Assembly: GCA_029378245.1 (NCBI GenBank)
Contig: JARKIF010000007.1
Location: 1,116,001 to 1,180,000, forward strand
Source of the DNA: Roridomyces roridus
Lineage: Eukaryota > Basidiomycota > Agaricomycetes > Agaricales > Mycenaceae
Length of the DNA: 64,000 nucleotides
Reading direction: 5' to 3'
The position numbers and the translations under genes were made by a program. Below the pieces are notes generated by a model. The model worked only from the letters and a program-made list of their open reading frames with translations, had not been told where the DNA came from and searched no databases. Position 1 is the stretch's first letter. The number at the start of each line of letters is the position of its first letter. Shown one piece after another: positions 10,171 through 22,496 of this stretch.

Positions 10171-13100
10171 ATGGCTTCACACCTTGTACTGGAACAGGAT
10201 GGACTTATACCCATGGATATGGAGGACGCTATCTCTATACCGCAGGACGATACTTCTGGTCAGTATTCTACCCAGTATCCTTGCAAGCCCGTCGAAAGCG
10301 CTCCCAGGTTATGAATCCAGTGGTTCCGGGTCCGAGTATGAGCCTGAGGAGCCACGATCCCGCCAGCAAGAGTCCAATGCCGAGATGCAAATCGAGGACG
10401 ACTTTGAGTAAGTCTTCTAGGCTCGTCTTTTAACCAACGTTTACGCGTTTTTCAGTCGTCTCATTAACAATATACGCATAAATGAAGACACCTCTGGCAA
10501 CATGCTCTCGAAGCATTGGGATTTCAATACGCAAGATCAGGATGCGCAATTCAGGGATGACCTTCGGGCGGCGTCGGGCATAGGAAAGCGTCGAAAGAAG
10601 GTGCGAGAATTGACGGTCAATGGCTCAGGTCCTCATTCCAACAGGGAGAGCGCGCAGTTGGACCTTCATTGTCTTTTGAAGTGAGGTCTATGATTGGGGA
10701 CGGAAATCAAGCCTACGTCGACGGAAATCTGCCCGAGGCCATCCGAGTTATGCTTGAAGTCATCCGTATCGAGCCAAGAGCCGCCTCGGCCTGGTCGGTT
10801 CTTGCCCAGTGCCATGAAGACATGAAGCAAGACCAGCAGGCGCTTCAACTTCGTATCATGGCTGCACATCTCAGACATGATGCTGACGAGTGGGAACGTC
10901 TGGCAAGACAATCCAAGTGCGTTTCTTGCCTTGTAACCCCACTTCTAGCAATTGATCTTGTTCAGAGAGCTTGGGTATAATCAACAAGCTCTTTACTGCT
11001 GGGGTAAGCAGTCGCGACTCGATCCTGCGAACGTCAATGCCCAATGGGACCGCGCTTCGCTGGCTCGGGATATGGGAGATCTCAAAACAGTGCGCATATA
11101 TGTATTTCTTCTTTCACGCGCTAAAAGCCATCAAGACCCGCAGTGCTCTCCTACTCATTCTCAAACGCTTTCCCCACGACCTCGCCGTCTTGTCTGAGCT
11201 CCGCACCATTCTCGTGGAGCTCTCCGATTTTAGCACTTGCACGACCCTGTTCCAGGCAGCGTTCGAACATTACCAAAAAACTTTCCCTTCCGGGCATGGC
11301 CGAGACCCAGCGACAAACAGCGACGTTGCTGGAGGAGGATTCGGGCCTCTAGACATTCTCGTCCTCGCGGATCTGTACAATACAGCTGGCGATTATGAAC
11401 AAGCCGTGGACGTTATTCGTCAAGGCTGTCGATGGCTTCAAGGCCGCTCGGCACAGAGATATTGGGATATGTGCGATGACGACCGGGAATACGATCTCGT
11501 CGATTACAGCAGAAACCTTGGGGATGGGCCTGAGCCTGGCATGTTCCCTTTGGATATCAACGCCAGACACCGTCTTTCCATTGCCAGGATCAAGATGGGG
11601 GAGATCGAAGAAGCCAAGGTGAGCTTTCCCCCTGTCTCTCGTTACATCTCTGTTGATGGGTTTATGCAGATACACGTTAGCGTAATGCTTTCTGAAGAGG
11701 TCTTGGATTACGCTCCGTTATTCGTCGAGGTTGCAGACGCGTATTTCGAGCGTGAGATGTTTGCTGAAGCGCGACCTATTTATGAAATTTTGGGTGGGGA
11801 TGCTACCGTGCGTTGTCCTATCGCATGTTGTACCATTTCTTATCTTTGCTCTAGACAAGCAGTCTTCACATCCTTCTACAAACTGCTATATGCATGCGCA
11901 TGATGAACGATCTCAAAGAGGCCGCCGAGGTATATGAATATGGTGCGTGTCCCCAGCTCTCAAGATGTTATTCTGACTTTCTGTCCAGTTCGATTGGTCG
12001 ACCCGAGCCACACCGAAGCCAAGATGAAATTGGCCGAGATTTACGAGATCCTGAATGAACCTCGGAAGGCTCTCGATCTAGTTTATGAAGGTACGTGACA
12101 CGTGTCGGTAACCCGGTCACCTTTGACCTTGACCTCAGTAATCGATGCCCGCAAGAGGATCAGAATGGCCGGTGGGAACAAAGACCAATCCGGTGCTAGA
12201 TCACAAACTCCCCTCACCGCCTCGTTGTTCTCTGAAGAGAAGGATAAGAAGAAATCGAGCGACTCGAAAGCCGGCCGTTCCGAGAAGTTGTCTATGGAGG
12301 CTCTCAAAGAACTCGAGGTCTCGTTGGAGCAAGATACGCTAAAGACACATCGTCGCCTCACCGAGCTTTGGCCCAAGATCTCCCAGGAGGAGGTGACCGA
12401 GCTGGAGCGCGAGTGGCTTTTGCAGGCGGAGAAATTGGTGGACTCGTTCCGCGAAACGAGACAGATGTTCACGACATCGCTTGTATGGTTTCTTCCGCCC
12501 TGCGTAATTTTCTCCTTACCTTCTTCTCAGCACAATTTTCGGGGAATGTTTCCTGCCAAAAACAGACCGCGAGCCGCTGATATCGAGGCGAGCGAAGATC
12601 GCATGGCCTCACGACTGGTGCTTGAACTTGGCGAGTGGCCGCTTTCCATGTTCCTCATGATACTGACTGGTGTTCAGAAAGCAGTAGTTCAATGAAGAAA
12701 TCGCTGGCAGAATCAACCGAACTTTTCCGTGGTCTGCATTTCGACGAATGGCTTCGCCTGTTCTTTCAGTACGCGTTTCTTGTCACGTCGCGTGGACAAT
12801 TCGACACGGCAGAAGAAGTGCTCAAGCATTTGCTACTTTCCGTCGCATTCCGTTCAATGCGATACCAGAACGCGATTCGTTTGGCTATCATCAGTAAGTC
12901 GATCTTTTCAATCCTTGTGCGTCGCACTGACTATACATCCTCAGCATGTGCTATTTCTGCTAAACGCTACCAGTCACTTATCGACCACTGTCGCCGAATG
13001 GTACATATAAATCAGTTCAACAACGAACCACTACGGCTCTTGCTGGCTGCTCTGTCCAGCGGATTGCGCGCCACGGACGCCTTCATCTTGTCTCCACTGC

Positions 13101-13962
13101 AGAAGGCTCTCTGGCGTGAGATGAAGATCTGGCATCTGACGTGCAAGTCCCAGGACCTTGTCAGATATGTGCCCCACTTGAAGCGGTTCTCGCTGCTTAA
13201 TGGCAAGGATGACGACGAGGACGAGGCGGGCCCTGCTAATGAGGTGACGGATGCACCATCCAAGAAGTCCGCCCCGCCGGCGTTGCCCGAGTCGGCGAAG
13301 AAGGCGAATCCGGTCATTTTTGCGGTGTATGGCCAGATGTCTATTGCAGCGAAGAGTTATCAGACTGCGATATGTGAGTAGATCTCACTGGGCTACACGT
13401 TTTCTGACTTTGTGCTAGTCTATCTCTTACAGGCGTTCGAATTGTGTCCGGAGGATCCCCTGCTTTCACTTGAACTTGCCATAGCCTCGGCGGGCCGTGC
13501 GATGCAGCGGCAGGTGGACAATCGCCATCACGTCGTCACTCAAGTGTGTGGACTGGTTTTACATTCCCTCTGATGACCAATGCGCACATATAGGCCATGA
13601 CCTTCCTCTCGCGCTATCGACAGTGGCGTCAAGAACAACCGGAGGCTCTCGGGGAGATTGACTTCAACTTTGGACGGATGTTCCAGCAATTGGGTGGGTT
13701 ACACCGTTGATTCACTGGCTCGACTAACGACTGGATTCAGGACTTCTTTCGCACGCAGTCACCCACTATCAAAAAGTTCTGGACTTGGCCGAAGCGCAGG
13801 GACCTGAGGTGAGTGGCCTTTGTCTATTGAAATCGTGTTCTGATCTTTGCCTAGTGCATCTCCGTAGCGCCAGAGGCCGCGTACAATTTGGCCGCAATCT
13901 ACGTGATGACAGGTGCTGTTCCTCTGGCGAAAGCACTCTATCGACGATGGCTCTCGCTTTGA
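10171..13962 (+). CDS. TFC4: TFIIIC TPR subunit (tau131/Sfc4/GTF3C3-type)
   Basis: Subunit of the RNA polymerase III initiation factor TFIIIC, which binds the A block of tRNA genes and recruits TFIIIB; it acts in the nucleus. Multi-exon gene of about 1,000 aa with ~50-nt introns. The first are 10259-10307 and the one starting GTAAGT at ~10409. The acidic N-terminus (GYESSGSGSEYEPEEP) is followed by a basic patch (SGIGKRRKK). TPRs then begin: GNQAYVDGNLPEAIRVMLEV, IRIEPRAASAWSVLAQCHED, ELGYNQQALYCWGKQSRLDP. Later TPR exons cover 10950-12080 and 12640-13370. The last exon reads APEAAYNLAAIYVMTGAVPL and ends LYRRWLSL with TGA at 13960-13962, the usual family C-terminus. The start at 10171 fits the first splice, but no signal confirms it. 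It is convergent with the FMO gene, with only 34 bp between them. Confidence 0.9.
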
Positions 13963-13996
13963 GGCAATTAGAGAGTAAAATCAAGCTGTATACGAC

Positions 13997-15138
13997 CTAC
14001 TCGCTGTATCGACCCGGTGTATTTCTAGTAGTCAATGGTTCCATTCCTCCGCAGCCTTGAGCAGCCTCTTCAACAAGTCGACCCATGAATGCTAGGCTCG
14101 TCGGGGGATAGTGCGGTTGAAGAGGAAAGAGGTGGCGAGCCAGGGGGAAAAGGTGGTATGTGGAGTCGTACAGGGCGTTTGCTGGCAATGGCGGACAGGA
14201 AGGCGGGAGTTCGGAGCAGATGTGGAGGGAGTTGTGGTGAAGGAAGGGGAAGGAGACAATGTAGCCAGTGGCTAATATGCAATGGTCGACAGTTTCGACC
14301 GAGCCGTCTTCGAAAAAGACTTGGCCATTGTCTCCGAAGCCGGTGGTGCGGCCGCGCATTTTAAGACGCTCCGAGTCTTCGTGGGCAGCCCCGGAGACGG
14401 ATCGTATGAGGACGTTGCACAGGCCCGACTCGTGCATATCGGCGGATATGTCGCTTCCGCTGGGGCCAGCTCCTACAACCAACACACGGTCACCGAGACG
14501 CTGGGGACGCCTGTACCACATAGAATGAGTGATTTTCTTTGTGGCGAGCCAGGCGTCGATCCCAGGTACGTTTGGATACCGTGGCACTCCATGGTGCCCG
14601 TTCGCAACAATAACGAGGTCGGAGTATATGGTCTCTCCGGAACCCAAACGGAGGGACCACCGAGACGATTCTCGCCGCACATCCGTGACACGCACACCAA
14701 ACCGAATGAATGGAGTGAGATTAAAGTGGGCAGCATACGATTCCAGGTAGCGCTGGACGTGGTCTGCACTGGGATAGACGGGAGTGGAAGGAGGGAACGG
14801 GAAACTCGGGAAGCACATGAGAGGGTGTGGTAGATTTGTGGTTAGTGAATCGTATAGAGGTGTCTGGGGCAGATCAGAGTCGGTCGGGTTGGGATCTGGG
14901 AGCCTGCGACTGTGGATGAGAGACATGCCAGCGCAGTAATTGTCTCAAGTACCAGACTCCACCAACATTCTGCCTTGCTTCAAGTGCTATCGGTGTCCAG
15001 AGACCCGCCTTGAACTGGGGAGTGTCCAAGATGGTCTTGAGTGCAGCTAGACCTAGGACGGAGTCGGTGGACAGTCATCGCGGGTACGGAGACAGTGAAC
15101 CAGAGGGGCCAGCACCGACGATGGCGATATTCAGCATC
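13997..15138 (-). CDS. Flavin-containing monooxygenase-like protein, C-terminally short
   Basis: FMOs use FAD and NADPH to oxygenate N- or S-containing or carbonyl substrates. The start at 15138 gives MLNIAIVGAGPSG, the FAD Rossmann motif, then a short intron and LAALKTILDTPQF. A second intron (acceptor TCGCAG) joins to WLPDPNPTDSD and LYDSLTTNLPHPLMCFPSFP, the typical FMO block. Further on are VVGAGPSGSDIS (NADP Rossmann) and CILATGY, the FMO/ATG motif. The FMO signature HSxxYR appears as THSMWYRR. The protein then reads SLAFMGR and stops shortly after, at 13997, where family members normally continue for roughly another hundred residues. The convergent TFC4 gene ends at 13962, so there is no room left. 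It is either a truncated pseudogene or a shortened enzyme; the substrate is unknown. Confidence 0.75.
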
Positions 15139-15243
15139 TAGGCTCGATAACAGCCTATTTGCGTGAATCTGAAGGCAGTCGTTCAGATCAAAGCATCATG
15201 TATTGTTTGCGCCTTGTGTACGCGCCTTCTCTTTATTATCGCC

Positions 15244-17638
15244 ATGTCTTGTCGCGCCCCGCCTCAAGTGCCCTATGTCCGTCCCCACCACGTCGCGTAT
15301 TCATACTCGCCTCAAGCTTCACAGCAGCCCCTTCCTGATCCACTAGACCGTCTCGCACAGGCCTTGACCCAATGCGTCTCTGAAGAGTTCCAAACTTTTC
15401 GGACTCACAACGACGCTAGGATGAGCCGCCTAGAAGCGTCCATTGATCGCTTGAATGAAGACCTCGTTGGTGCGCGTGACGAAGCGCGAACATACGTCCC
15501 CATACTGGGAGAAGTCCTCGCCACATCGCATAAAAGGATCGTCATCTCCCTCAACGAAATGGGGGAAATCCTTGGTAGAGTCGATGAAACTTTGAAGCAA
15601 AACGTGGATAAATTGAATCGCGCCACGTTCTCTGTGGAAGAGCTCATTCAAATTCTCAAAGACCCCAAGGCCAACGGTAAGTTTCTTTGTGGCCACAGTC
15701 AGTCGTCTCTGATCTCAATGCACAGATCCTCCGACTCCCCTCCATCACGACATGGCCACAAGCCCATTCAAACAAATCTACGCAAACGCTCCTAGGACGC
15801 CGAGTCCCAGCCCCCACCGTGTCGTTACCTTGCGCTCAGAAGAGGAAACATCGTTTTTTACGGAATCTACCCTTTGCGTTGATGAAGGTGCCCAGACACC
15901 CGATCGCGCCAAGAAAGACGACGTCTTTTCCCCTGAAATCAACTTTGCTATCGCATCGCCGGTATCCCGACCGCTAGTGCCAGCTGATTGGCAAAGCCAA
16001 GGTCCACATTCTCGATTTCTTACTGCTTGTTTCTGATATTCCATTTTATCCAGTACCGTCCCCAGTGCTCCTCTTCAACGATCAACCACTAAACGATTCG
16101 CCCCTTCATCCTCCATCTCCTCTCCCAGAGGGTAGTGTAGCGTCTCTCCGGCTCGCTCTTGAAACTTCCGGTGCTGCCCCGGTGTCTCATACGCCGCAGA
16201 TTCTCGCTCAATCCTTGGATGATATTGGCACTCCGCTATCCCCTGCCGCCCCCCTTCCAGACAGGGCCAATGACACCATACCGAGCACCCCACGGCGGTC
16301 CAGGTCTCGGACTGTGGAAGCGGAGCAGCCCCAATCTCCTTCCAACAACAGTTTTCGAGAGGAACTATCTGTACTGAACCTGGTCAACTCTCCGCACTCG
16401 GATATACAACCAGCGCAGACACGGGATGTCAGCGTAGTGCCGTCTTCAGTCACGCCGTCTCCTTTGTTTGGGGCTCAGACTTCGCCTCCGCGCTTGGCGA
16501 TCTCAATACCTACCGCCGTCCCTGAGGATGTATGCGATGCATTCATGTCTCCCATGTCTCCTCTGAGTGACATATCGCGATTTTCCAGCCCTGAACCAGG
16601 ACCCTCGACGTCTTCGCAGCAGGCGGGTCCATCTCGTCGGAAGACGTCTGGACTGACACTTGCTACGCAGACAAAGGCTGTCGCGTCGTCACGTGATGCG
16701 CTCACCCCTGTGTCAGAGGAGATTCCGCCTGTACCGCTTGTGAAAAAACGCAAGCCCAAGACGGAGCCTGCGCACGAGCCTCCACTAAAGCGTGCAAGGC
16801 AACAGGCGGGTTTGGCAACGGTGAAGCAAGAAGAGCGAGGGAAGATGATGACAGGGTTTGTCAAATGGCCTGCGTTGATGCAAACGACGGATCCTGAGGT
16901 TTGTTTTCTTTGTATCAATGTTGGGCGACAAATTGACTACTTTCACTTCATTAGATCGTCGGAAAGTTCGTCGGGTGTGGCGTGTGAGATGTCTTCCGAC
17001 CCGTTGTCGTCTATGTACTCACCCGAGTTTTAGAGACAAGTGCCAGCGATGGTTCCACTGCAGTTGCGTGGGCATTGCTCCGGGTGACCCGAGGCTTGAT
17101 CTTGACGGCCCCGAATTCAAGTGTCCGTTCTGCGTTGCGTGAGTGTTTGGAGAGCCTTGATTTTTCCTGTCTGACACTCTATATAGCAATCGTGCGTACA
17201 TGCTGTTTATTGCTCCAGCTGTTGGCTAACATGGTCGTGCTCGTGTAGAGCCTGGCCCGCCCAATCCGGGGGTTGACGGTGACCGGTGCGCGCGTCCAAA
17301 CTGCCCAATCCCCACCACAGACGAGCTCTTTGAGCCTGTTGGGGTCTATGGGCACTTTACGAAGCTTGATAGTACCTATGGGCGGATCGAGAAGTGGTTG
17401 ATACTATGGAAGGGGTGCGTTTCTCTTTCTTTCTTTCCCTTGCATGGCTCGTTTGCTGATGGCGGGTAGGTACCCGTTCCCGGAAGCCACTTGGGAACCT
17501 GCGAGTGGTGCGCCGGGTGAAATGATCAAGGAATTTGAGAAGAAGGCGAGGGGGGAGCGCCTGGATCCACGGGGGGAAGAGGTTGTTATGCTGGATGAAG
17601 CGATTCGGGGAGGAGCGCGGCACCCTTATCAGATATAA
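15244..17638 (+). CDS. PHD-finger and chromodomain-like protein
   Basis: Probable chromatin reader. From MSCRAPPQVP (start 15244; an upstream in-frame ATG exists but adds unlikely sequence), the first ~150 residues contain a predicted coiled coil (MSRLEASIDRLNEDLVGARD and on). A long Ser/Pro-rich disordered middle follows, with basic patches (KKRKPKTEP, RRKTSGL). Two short introns in the 16890-17035 region then assemble KFVGCGV-DKCQRWFHC, SCVGIAP and FKCPFC, a zinc-finger pattern of PHD type. The last exons carry a second Cys pair (RCARPNCPIP) and a chromodomain-like end: RIEKWLILWKG, YPFPEATWEP. The aromatic W..W and the TWEP motif are typical chromodomain residues. Whether it binds methyl-lysine is inferred. 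Family assignment is by motif only. Confidence 0.75.
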
Positions 17639-18125
17639 CTTATCTTGGGTGATGTTTTCTTGAACTCTCAGTACTAATTAGTCACTATATTCTTCTAGCT
17701 ACATGTAGGCCAGTGTTACTGTAAATACGATACCCAGCGGCCCGGCAGTCCGGTTGCCGTCGGCTGACCTTTCCGTTGATGGCATGATTTCCGCATCTCG
17801 GCTTCAACTTGAACCTCGACCATGGTGTTGCTTTGACTGGGAATGCAGGCTCCATGAAATCTCTGTCCTTCTATGGCACGGATTGGTGAAAATTTTCAGG
17901 ACACTCTTGCGGCGCTGGGGCGTCATATGGTCAAAAGATCAAGAGACATCAAGGTTACTGGCAGCAAACTTCTTTTCAGGTCTCGGGACCGACTCCCATG
18001 ACCCCCGCTCTACGTCTTCGTCGGTACCTAGCGGTACCTACGGCGGTCCGCTTTGGCGTGAGAAACCAACTTCTGGGCCAATAAAACACCGCTCCAGGTT
18101 CTGAATCTATAGTTCTTGGAACATC
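17639..18125. other. Intergenic region without a recognised gene
   Basis: About 490 bp between the PHD-chromo gene and the GH127-type gene. Open frames here are short and show no family motif. It presumably holds the 3' UTR of the former and the promoter of the latter. Confidence 0.5.
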
Positions 18126-21100
18126 ATGGTACTACCTTCCTTGCTCCACCTCCAGTCTCAGCTAAACGTGGCCATCAGCGACTCAAGTTTTTGAATTTGA
18201 TTGCTTCTATCGCTTCCGTCTCAGCGGCGTCCTGTAATATTTCCCCGTTGCTCCTTGTCTCATTGTTCTCATCCTCTTAGTGTTGCCTCCGTTGTACCAG
18301 AAAATTCCGACGGGATCTATTAAACCTCTCGGATGGGCTCTCAACCAAGCGCAAATTCAAGCGGATGGATTGGCCGGGCATCTAAGGTTTGTGTGGTTGC
18401 TTCATCGTACTTATCTTCTTGCTCACGTGCTCCAGGGACTTTGACAGCTAGTGTGTTGAAATTCTCACAGCTGAAAACAGCTGTATGTTGAAAATCTTTT
18501 CTTAGTGTAAATGGCTCTATCTGGGTCCCCGGCGGTTCCATCGAATATTCCGAGATGCATGAATCTGCACCTTACTGGTTGTACGTGAAAAGTCTTGGAG
18601 ATATCGAACGCTCACATACTGAACGATCAGCAACGGCATGGTGGCTCTCGCATTTCAACTGGGAGACGAACGCATAATGGGTCAAGTCAGCGACTTCCTG
18701 GACTGGACCCTCGATAATAATATCGGAGAAGATGGCTGGATTGGACCGGATGGGGCCATTGGCAATTCGACTCTTCCCCGTCTTTTGTGGCCGCGGTATC
18801 TTGTATTGATGGGTTTCATCGTGGGTTTTACTTGTTACCATACGATTTTTTTGGTTGACGTGCGTAGCAATATGCCGAAGCCGATCCATCCAAAGCTCCC
18901 AGGATTCTGGATGTGATGCACAATTTCTTCTCGTTGGCACACACTGTGTTTAAGACGAACTCGCAAGGCGATCCGTCTCTGGGTTTCCAATTCGACTACC
19001 AATACGTTCGGTGGGTTTTCTTGGCATTGGGGTGATTTTTCTCTGAGTTCAACTTGCAGATGGGAAGAGGTAGGTCGTGTCTGCGCCTGCCCAGTGCCGT
19101 CCTCATTCGTTTAGATCGTCTATTCCCTTCAATGGCTCGTCGATACAGATCCTCGTGGTCAGTGGAAAGAATTCACACTATACTTTTACTGAGGCTATTT
19201 CAGACAAGGAAGATGAACTCATCGAGACCATGGAGCTTGCGCGAAACGCTGGATTTTCATGGGTACGATTCACAATCCGTGTAGAGCTACCGTCTGATGC
19301 TGTGCAGAAAAACGACTGGTTCACTCCAGAGAGTTTCCCTCAACAAGCAGACACGACCTTTAGCATGTTTACGTTCGTGCCCTCTTTTTTTTTGAACGTA
19401 TATCGACTAAAGTGCGAACAGTCATGGTAATAAACTCGTTGAATTGCCGAATTCAGCTCAACTGTTTAGGTGTGAACACCGGGGAAGCCTTGAAATCTGA
19501 AGCTCTGGCTTTTCGTTTTACTGGCGATCCGACAGACAAGCAAAACACTTTTGATCGCCTCGACATGCTTTATTTGTATCATGGACGTGCTTCGGGCACA
19601 TTCTCTGCGGACGAACATTATGCGGGGCTTGATCCCTCTCGTGGGTACGTATGATGATACTGATGGCCGACGGAGGGACTGATTCTTGTAGAACAGAGCT
19701 TTGTGCTGTGGTGTAAGCTTTGACCATTGGTACGAGCGTCGACTAACGATATCTTCTAGTGAACAGATGTTTTCTCTGGCGCTCATTTACCAGATTTTTG
19801 GCAACAATTCTGTCGGTTCGTCCTTGTCTTTTGTGTCGCGCGGCATGTTTCTCAATATTCTTTCAGCTGACCGGGCTGAGAAGTTGGGTAAATATGCGGA
19901 CCAATATCGTGAATCTAGCTCAATATATTCAAAGCGTACAATGCATTGCCTGGAGGGATTCTGCCCGACTGGACTGGTATGTTGAATTTGGAACTCTCAG
20001 ATTTCGCTAACCATGTCCAGCACATCAATACGATCAACAGAGTAAGGCTTTCATCCGAAGCCAAGGGTAACATCATCTCATGAATCCACAGCAAACCAAA
20101 TTTGGGCGCAGGTCATAGACCCACCGCCGTGGGGAGACAACGGGCCGAACTCGAACGTTTTTGGATTTGAACCGTCAGTAGAATTTCCTTGTTCATGCGA
20201 TCTGGAATTTCACATCAACAGAAATTATCCTTGCTGCACCGTCAACCACCCGATGGGTTACCCCAAGTTTTGGTCCCATGCATTCTTCGCCGAGCCTTCG
20301 GCCAACGCCGTGATCCATGCCTTCCTTGGCCCGTTCTCGTTTGCCAGTACTTTGTCCGGCTCGAATCAAGTTGGAAGTAAGGGGACTGACTGCCCTGCCA
20401 CATGGCATTTCTTTTAACCTTGTTTCAGTTACGGTGGATACCTTGTATCCGTTCGGAAACACGTTGACGTACACCATTTCTGCCCAAAAATCTTTCGCTT
20501 TCAAGATCCGTGTACCGACTTGGGCGCAGAATAGCACTGCGAGCACCATCGCGGTCAATAATGGCAAGGCGACGGCCCTTTCGCCGGATGCGACGTCCTT
20601 GCACACCGTTAACGTATGTCATCAATGAATTCTTCCAAACCGGTATTGACAGGTTTGTAGGTGAAGGCGGGCAAAACGTCGCTCACCGTTAAACTCAACG
20701 CGCCACTCGAGATTGAGGTCCGGAGTGCCGGTGCTGTGGCGATCAACCGCGGGGCGCTCAATTTTGTTGTCGAAATTCCGTACAACGATACGGTCACCCC
20801 CGGTCTTCGGAGCGCACAGGCCATTCCAGACGTGGAAAGATTGTATCCCAACGCTCCGCCCCGATATCTTACGCCCTTTGACAACCATACACAAGACCAC
20901 ACGCTTTTACCCCAGATGCTCTGGAACCTTGCGATCGATCCCAAATCGATTGTCGTCTCCGATAAATCCGCCAATCTCAAGAGCGTCCCGTACTACGCCT
21001 GGGCGCCTGGATCGTCACCCGTTACGATGACTGCAACGGCGTGCGAGATCGAGTGGGGTCTTACGACGGGAGTGGCGTCCGCGCCGCCTCAGAGCCCGAA

Positions 21101-21191
21101 CAACTGCGTGGGGGAACACTTCAAGGTCAATTTGGTGCCGTATGGTGCAGCGAAATTGCGTCTGGGTGAAATTCCCGTCATGTCTGTATAG
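18126..21191 (+). CDS. Secreted GH127-type (DUF1680) glycoside hydrolase
   Basis: GH127 enzymes are mainly beta-L-arabinofuranosidases acting on plant cell-wall glycans; exact specificity here is unknown. Coding exon 1 is only ATG (18126-18128). It is followed by a 50-nt intron (18129-18178, branch GCTAAAC) and exon 2 (18179-18233), giving a signal peptide MRLKFLNLIASIASVSAAS. A 47-nt intron then joins to LLPPLYQKIPTGSIKPLGWA, the typical mature start. Further motifs are IWVPGGSIEYSEMHESAPYW, NGMVALAFQLGDERIMGQV (first alpha/alpha-barrel helices) and a Cys pair in YPCCTVNHPMGYPKFW. The GH127 nucleophile is a cysteine in this kind of region. The all-beta C-terminal part ends GEIPVMSV. Roughly 12 exons and ~640 aa, normal for the fungal family. 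Confidence 0.85.
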
Positions 21192-21292
21192 TTGAACAAA
21201 ACCTGTATTTGGCTTGACGTTATGTTATCTGTCTCAGCAACCTCTTTATGGATGGAGAACAGTGTTGACATTATACTACAGATGGTGCAGTA

Positions 21293-22378
21293 CTACTCTT
21301 GACCTTGCACCTCCTTCGGACTGGGATCCTTCTTTGGCTTCTTGAGCTTCACGCCAATGAGAGTGGATGCACCCGTTTTGCGTGTCGGTTTCAACGTCGT
21401 GGGTGGCGTCAACGCAAATGGGAGGGCGGGTAGTGTGCACTGCCCTTGTGTTTCACTGGGTATCGGTGGCCGGAGCTGCGGGCGCGGAGCAAGCTGGTTC
21501 GACGGCTCGCTCTGAGGTACGGGTTTGGCTGGCAGTGAAGGGTGGTATGGAGGGGTGCCAGAAGGTGCTTGGTCGCTCGCCTTGGACCTTTCCATTTGCC
21601 GCAGCTTGGCCTCCATCATCGCAATCTTGTCTCGTGTCCTGTCGCGGTCGTTTACTTTTGAGCACGCGAGTAACGCAAGCTCGCTCACCCCTCGTTTCTG
21701 TTGTTGCCCATCCCGGTCTTGATCATGCTGAGGGTCGTCGGTCGGGTGGCCTCGGCTGTGCCTTTGCGGTGCTTCGCCCCGAGGCTCCCGAAGGTGCCTG
21801 GGTCGACAGGCGCCTGCTGCGCGAACGTAACAACGAGTTTTCGACCGCGGAGTAGCTTGTCGTGAGCCGAATTCAACGCCTTCAATGCATCCTGTACGGT
21901 ATTAGAGCGTGCTTCCAAGACCGTGATTCATCCCCAGGCTCCCTCTGTTTTCGTTTTTTGTAGTTCGACAATGCGAAGAAGGACAGAGAAAAGTGGCCCG
22001 GGTGATGAGAAGATGTTGGAAATGTGGCTAGAAAGAACTTACATCTTTGTTCCCATATTCCACAAACGCGTACCCGCGGGGCTTGCCTTTGAGCAACCCT
22101 GTCTTGTGAAACAGAAAATCGAGTTTGGTGACTTTGCCAAACTTGGAGAAGACTTGGAGGAGCGAGTATCTGGGGCCAGTATTTCGGTTTGTTCAGGCTC
22201 TCGGGACTGGACAGGCATACTCGTCGACGGAAGGGTGGAGGTTGCCAATGTAGAGTCGGTCCTGAAGAAGTTGCCGTGGCGGGGCTTTGCTGGTGGATGC
22301 CCCAGATACAGCGTCGTCGGCGAAGGTGGGGTAAGATAAATGGTCCTCGAGCGACGGGGGCGACGGCTCTGACTGCAT
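21293..22378 (-). CDS. RBM18: RBM18-like RNA-binding protein (single RRM)
   Basis: Three or more exons. The N-terminal exon (start 22378, MQSEPSPPSLEDHLSYPTF) leads to RLYIGNLHPSVDEY (RNP2). The next exon carries LLQVFSKFGKVTKLDFLFHK and GLLKGKPRGYAFVEY (RNP1). The following one carries DALKALNSAHDKLLRGRKLV and VTFAQQAP. This combination (LHPSxDEY, KGKPRGYAFV, HDKLLRGRK) is diagnostic of the RBM18 family. A C-terminal exon, partly coiled (MMEAKLRQMERSKA), ends in a Lys-rich tail. An upstream in-frame ATG at 22438 would add 20 residues. The molecular role of RBM18 is poorly known; RNA binding is inferred from intact RNP motifs. Confidence 0.85.
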
Positions 22379-22496
22379 GAAAGTGGTTTGAAACCGGCAC
22401 GAGTGTGGCCGCGATGCGATCAGAGGACCCCTATTCATTGCCTTTCTTGTTCACGCGACGCTATTGTATCGAACCTACCACCGTCACATCTGAATC

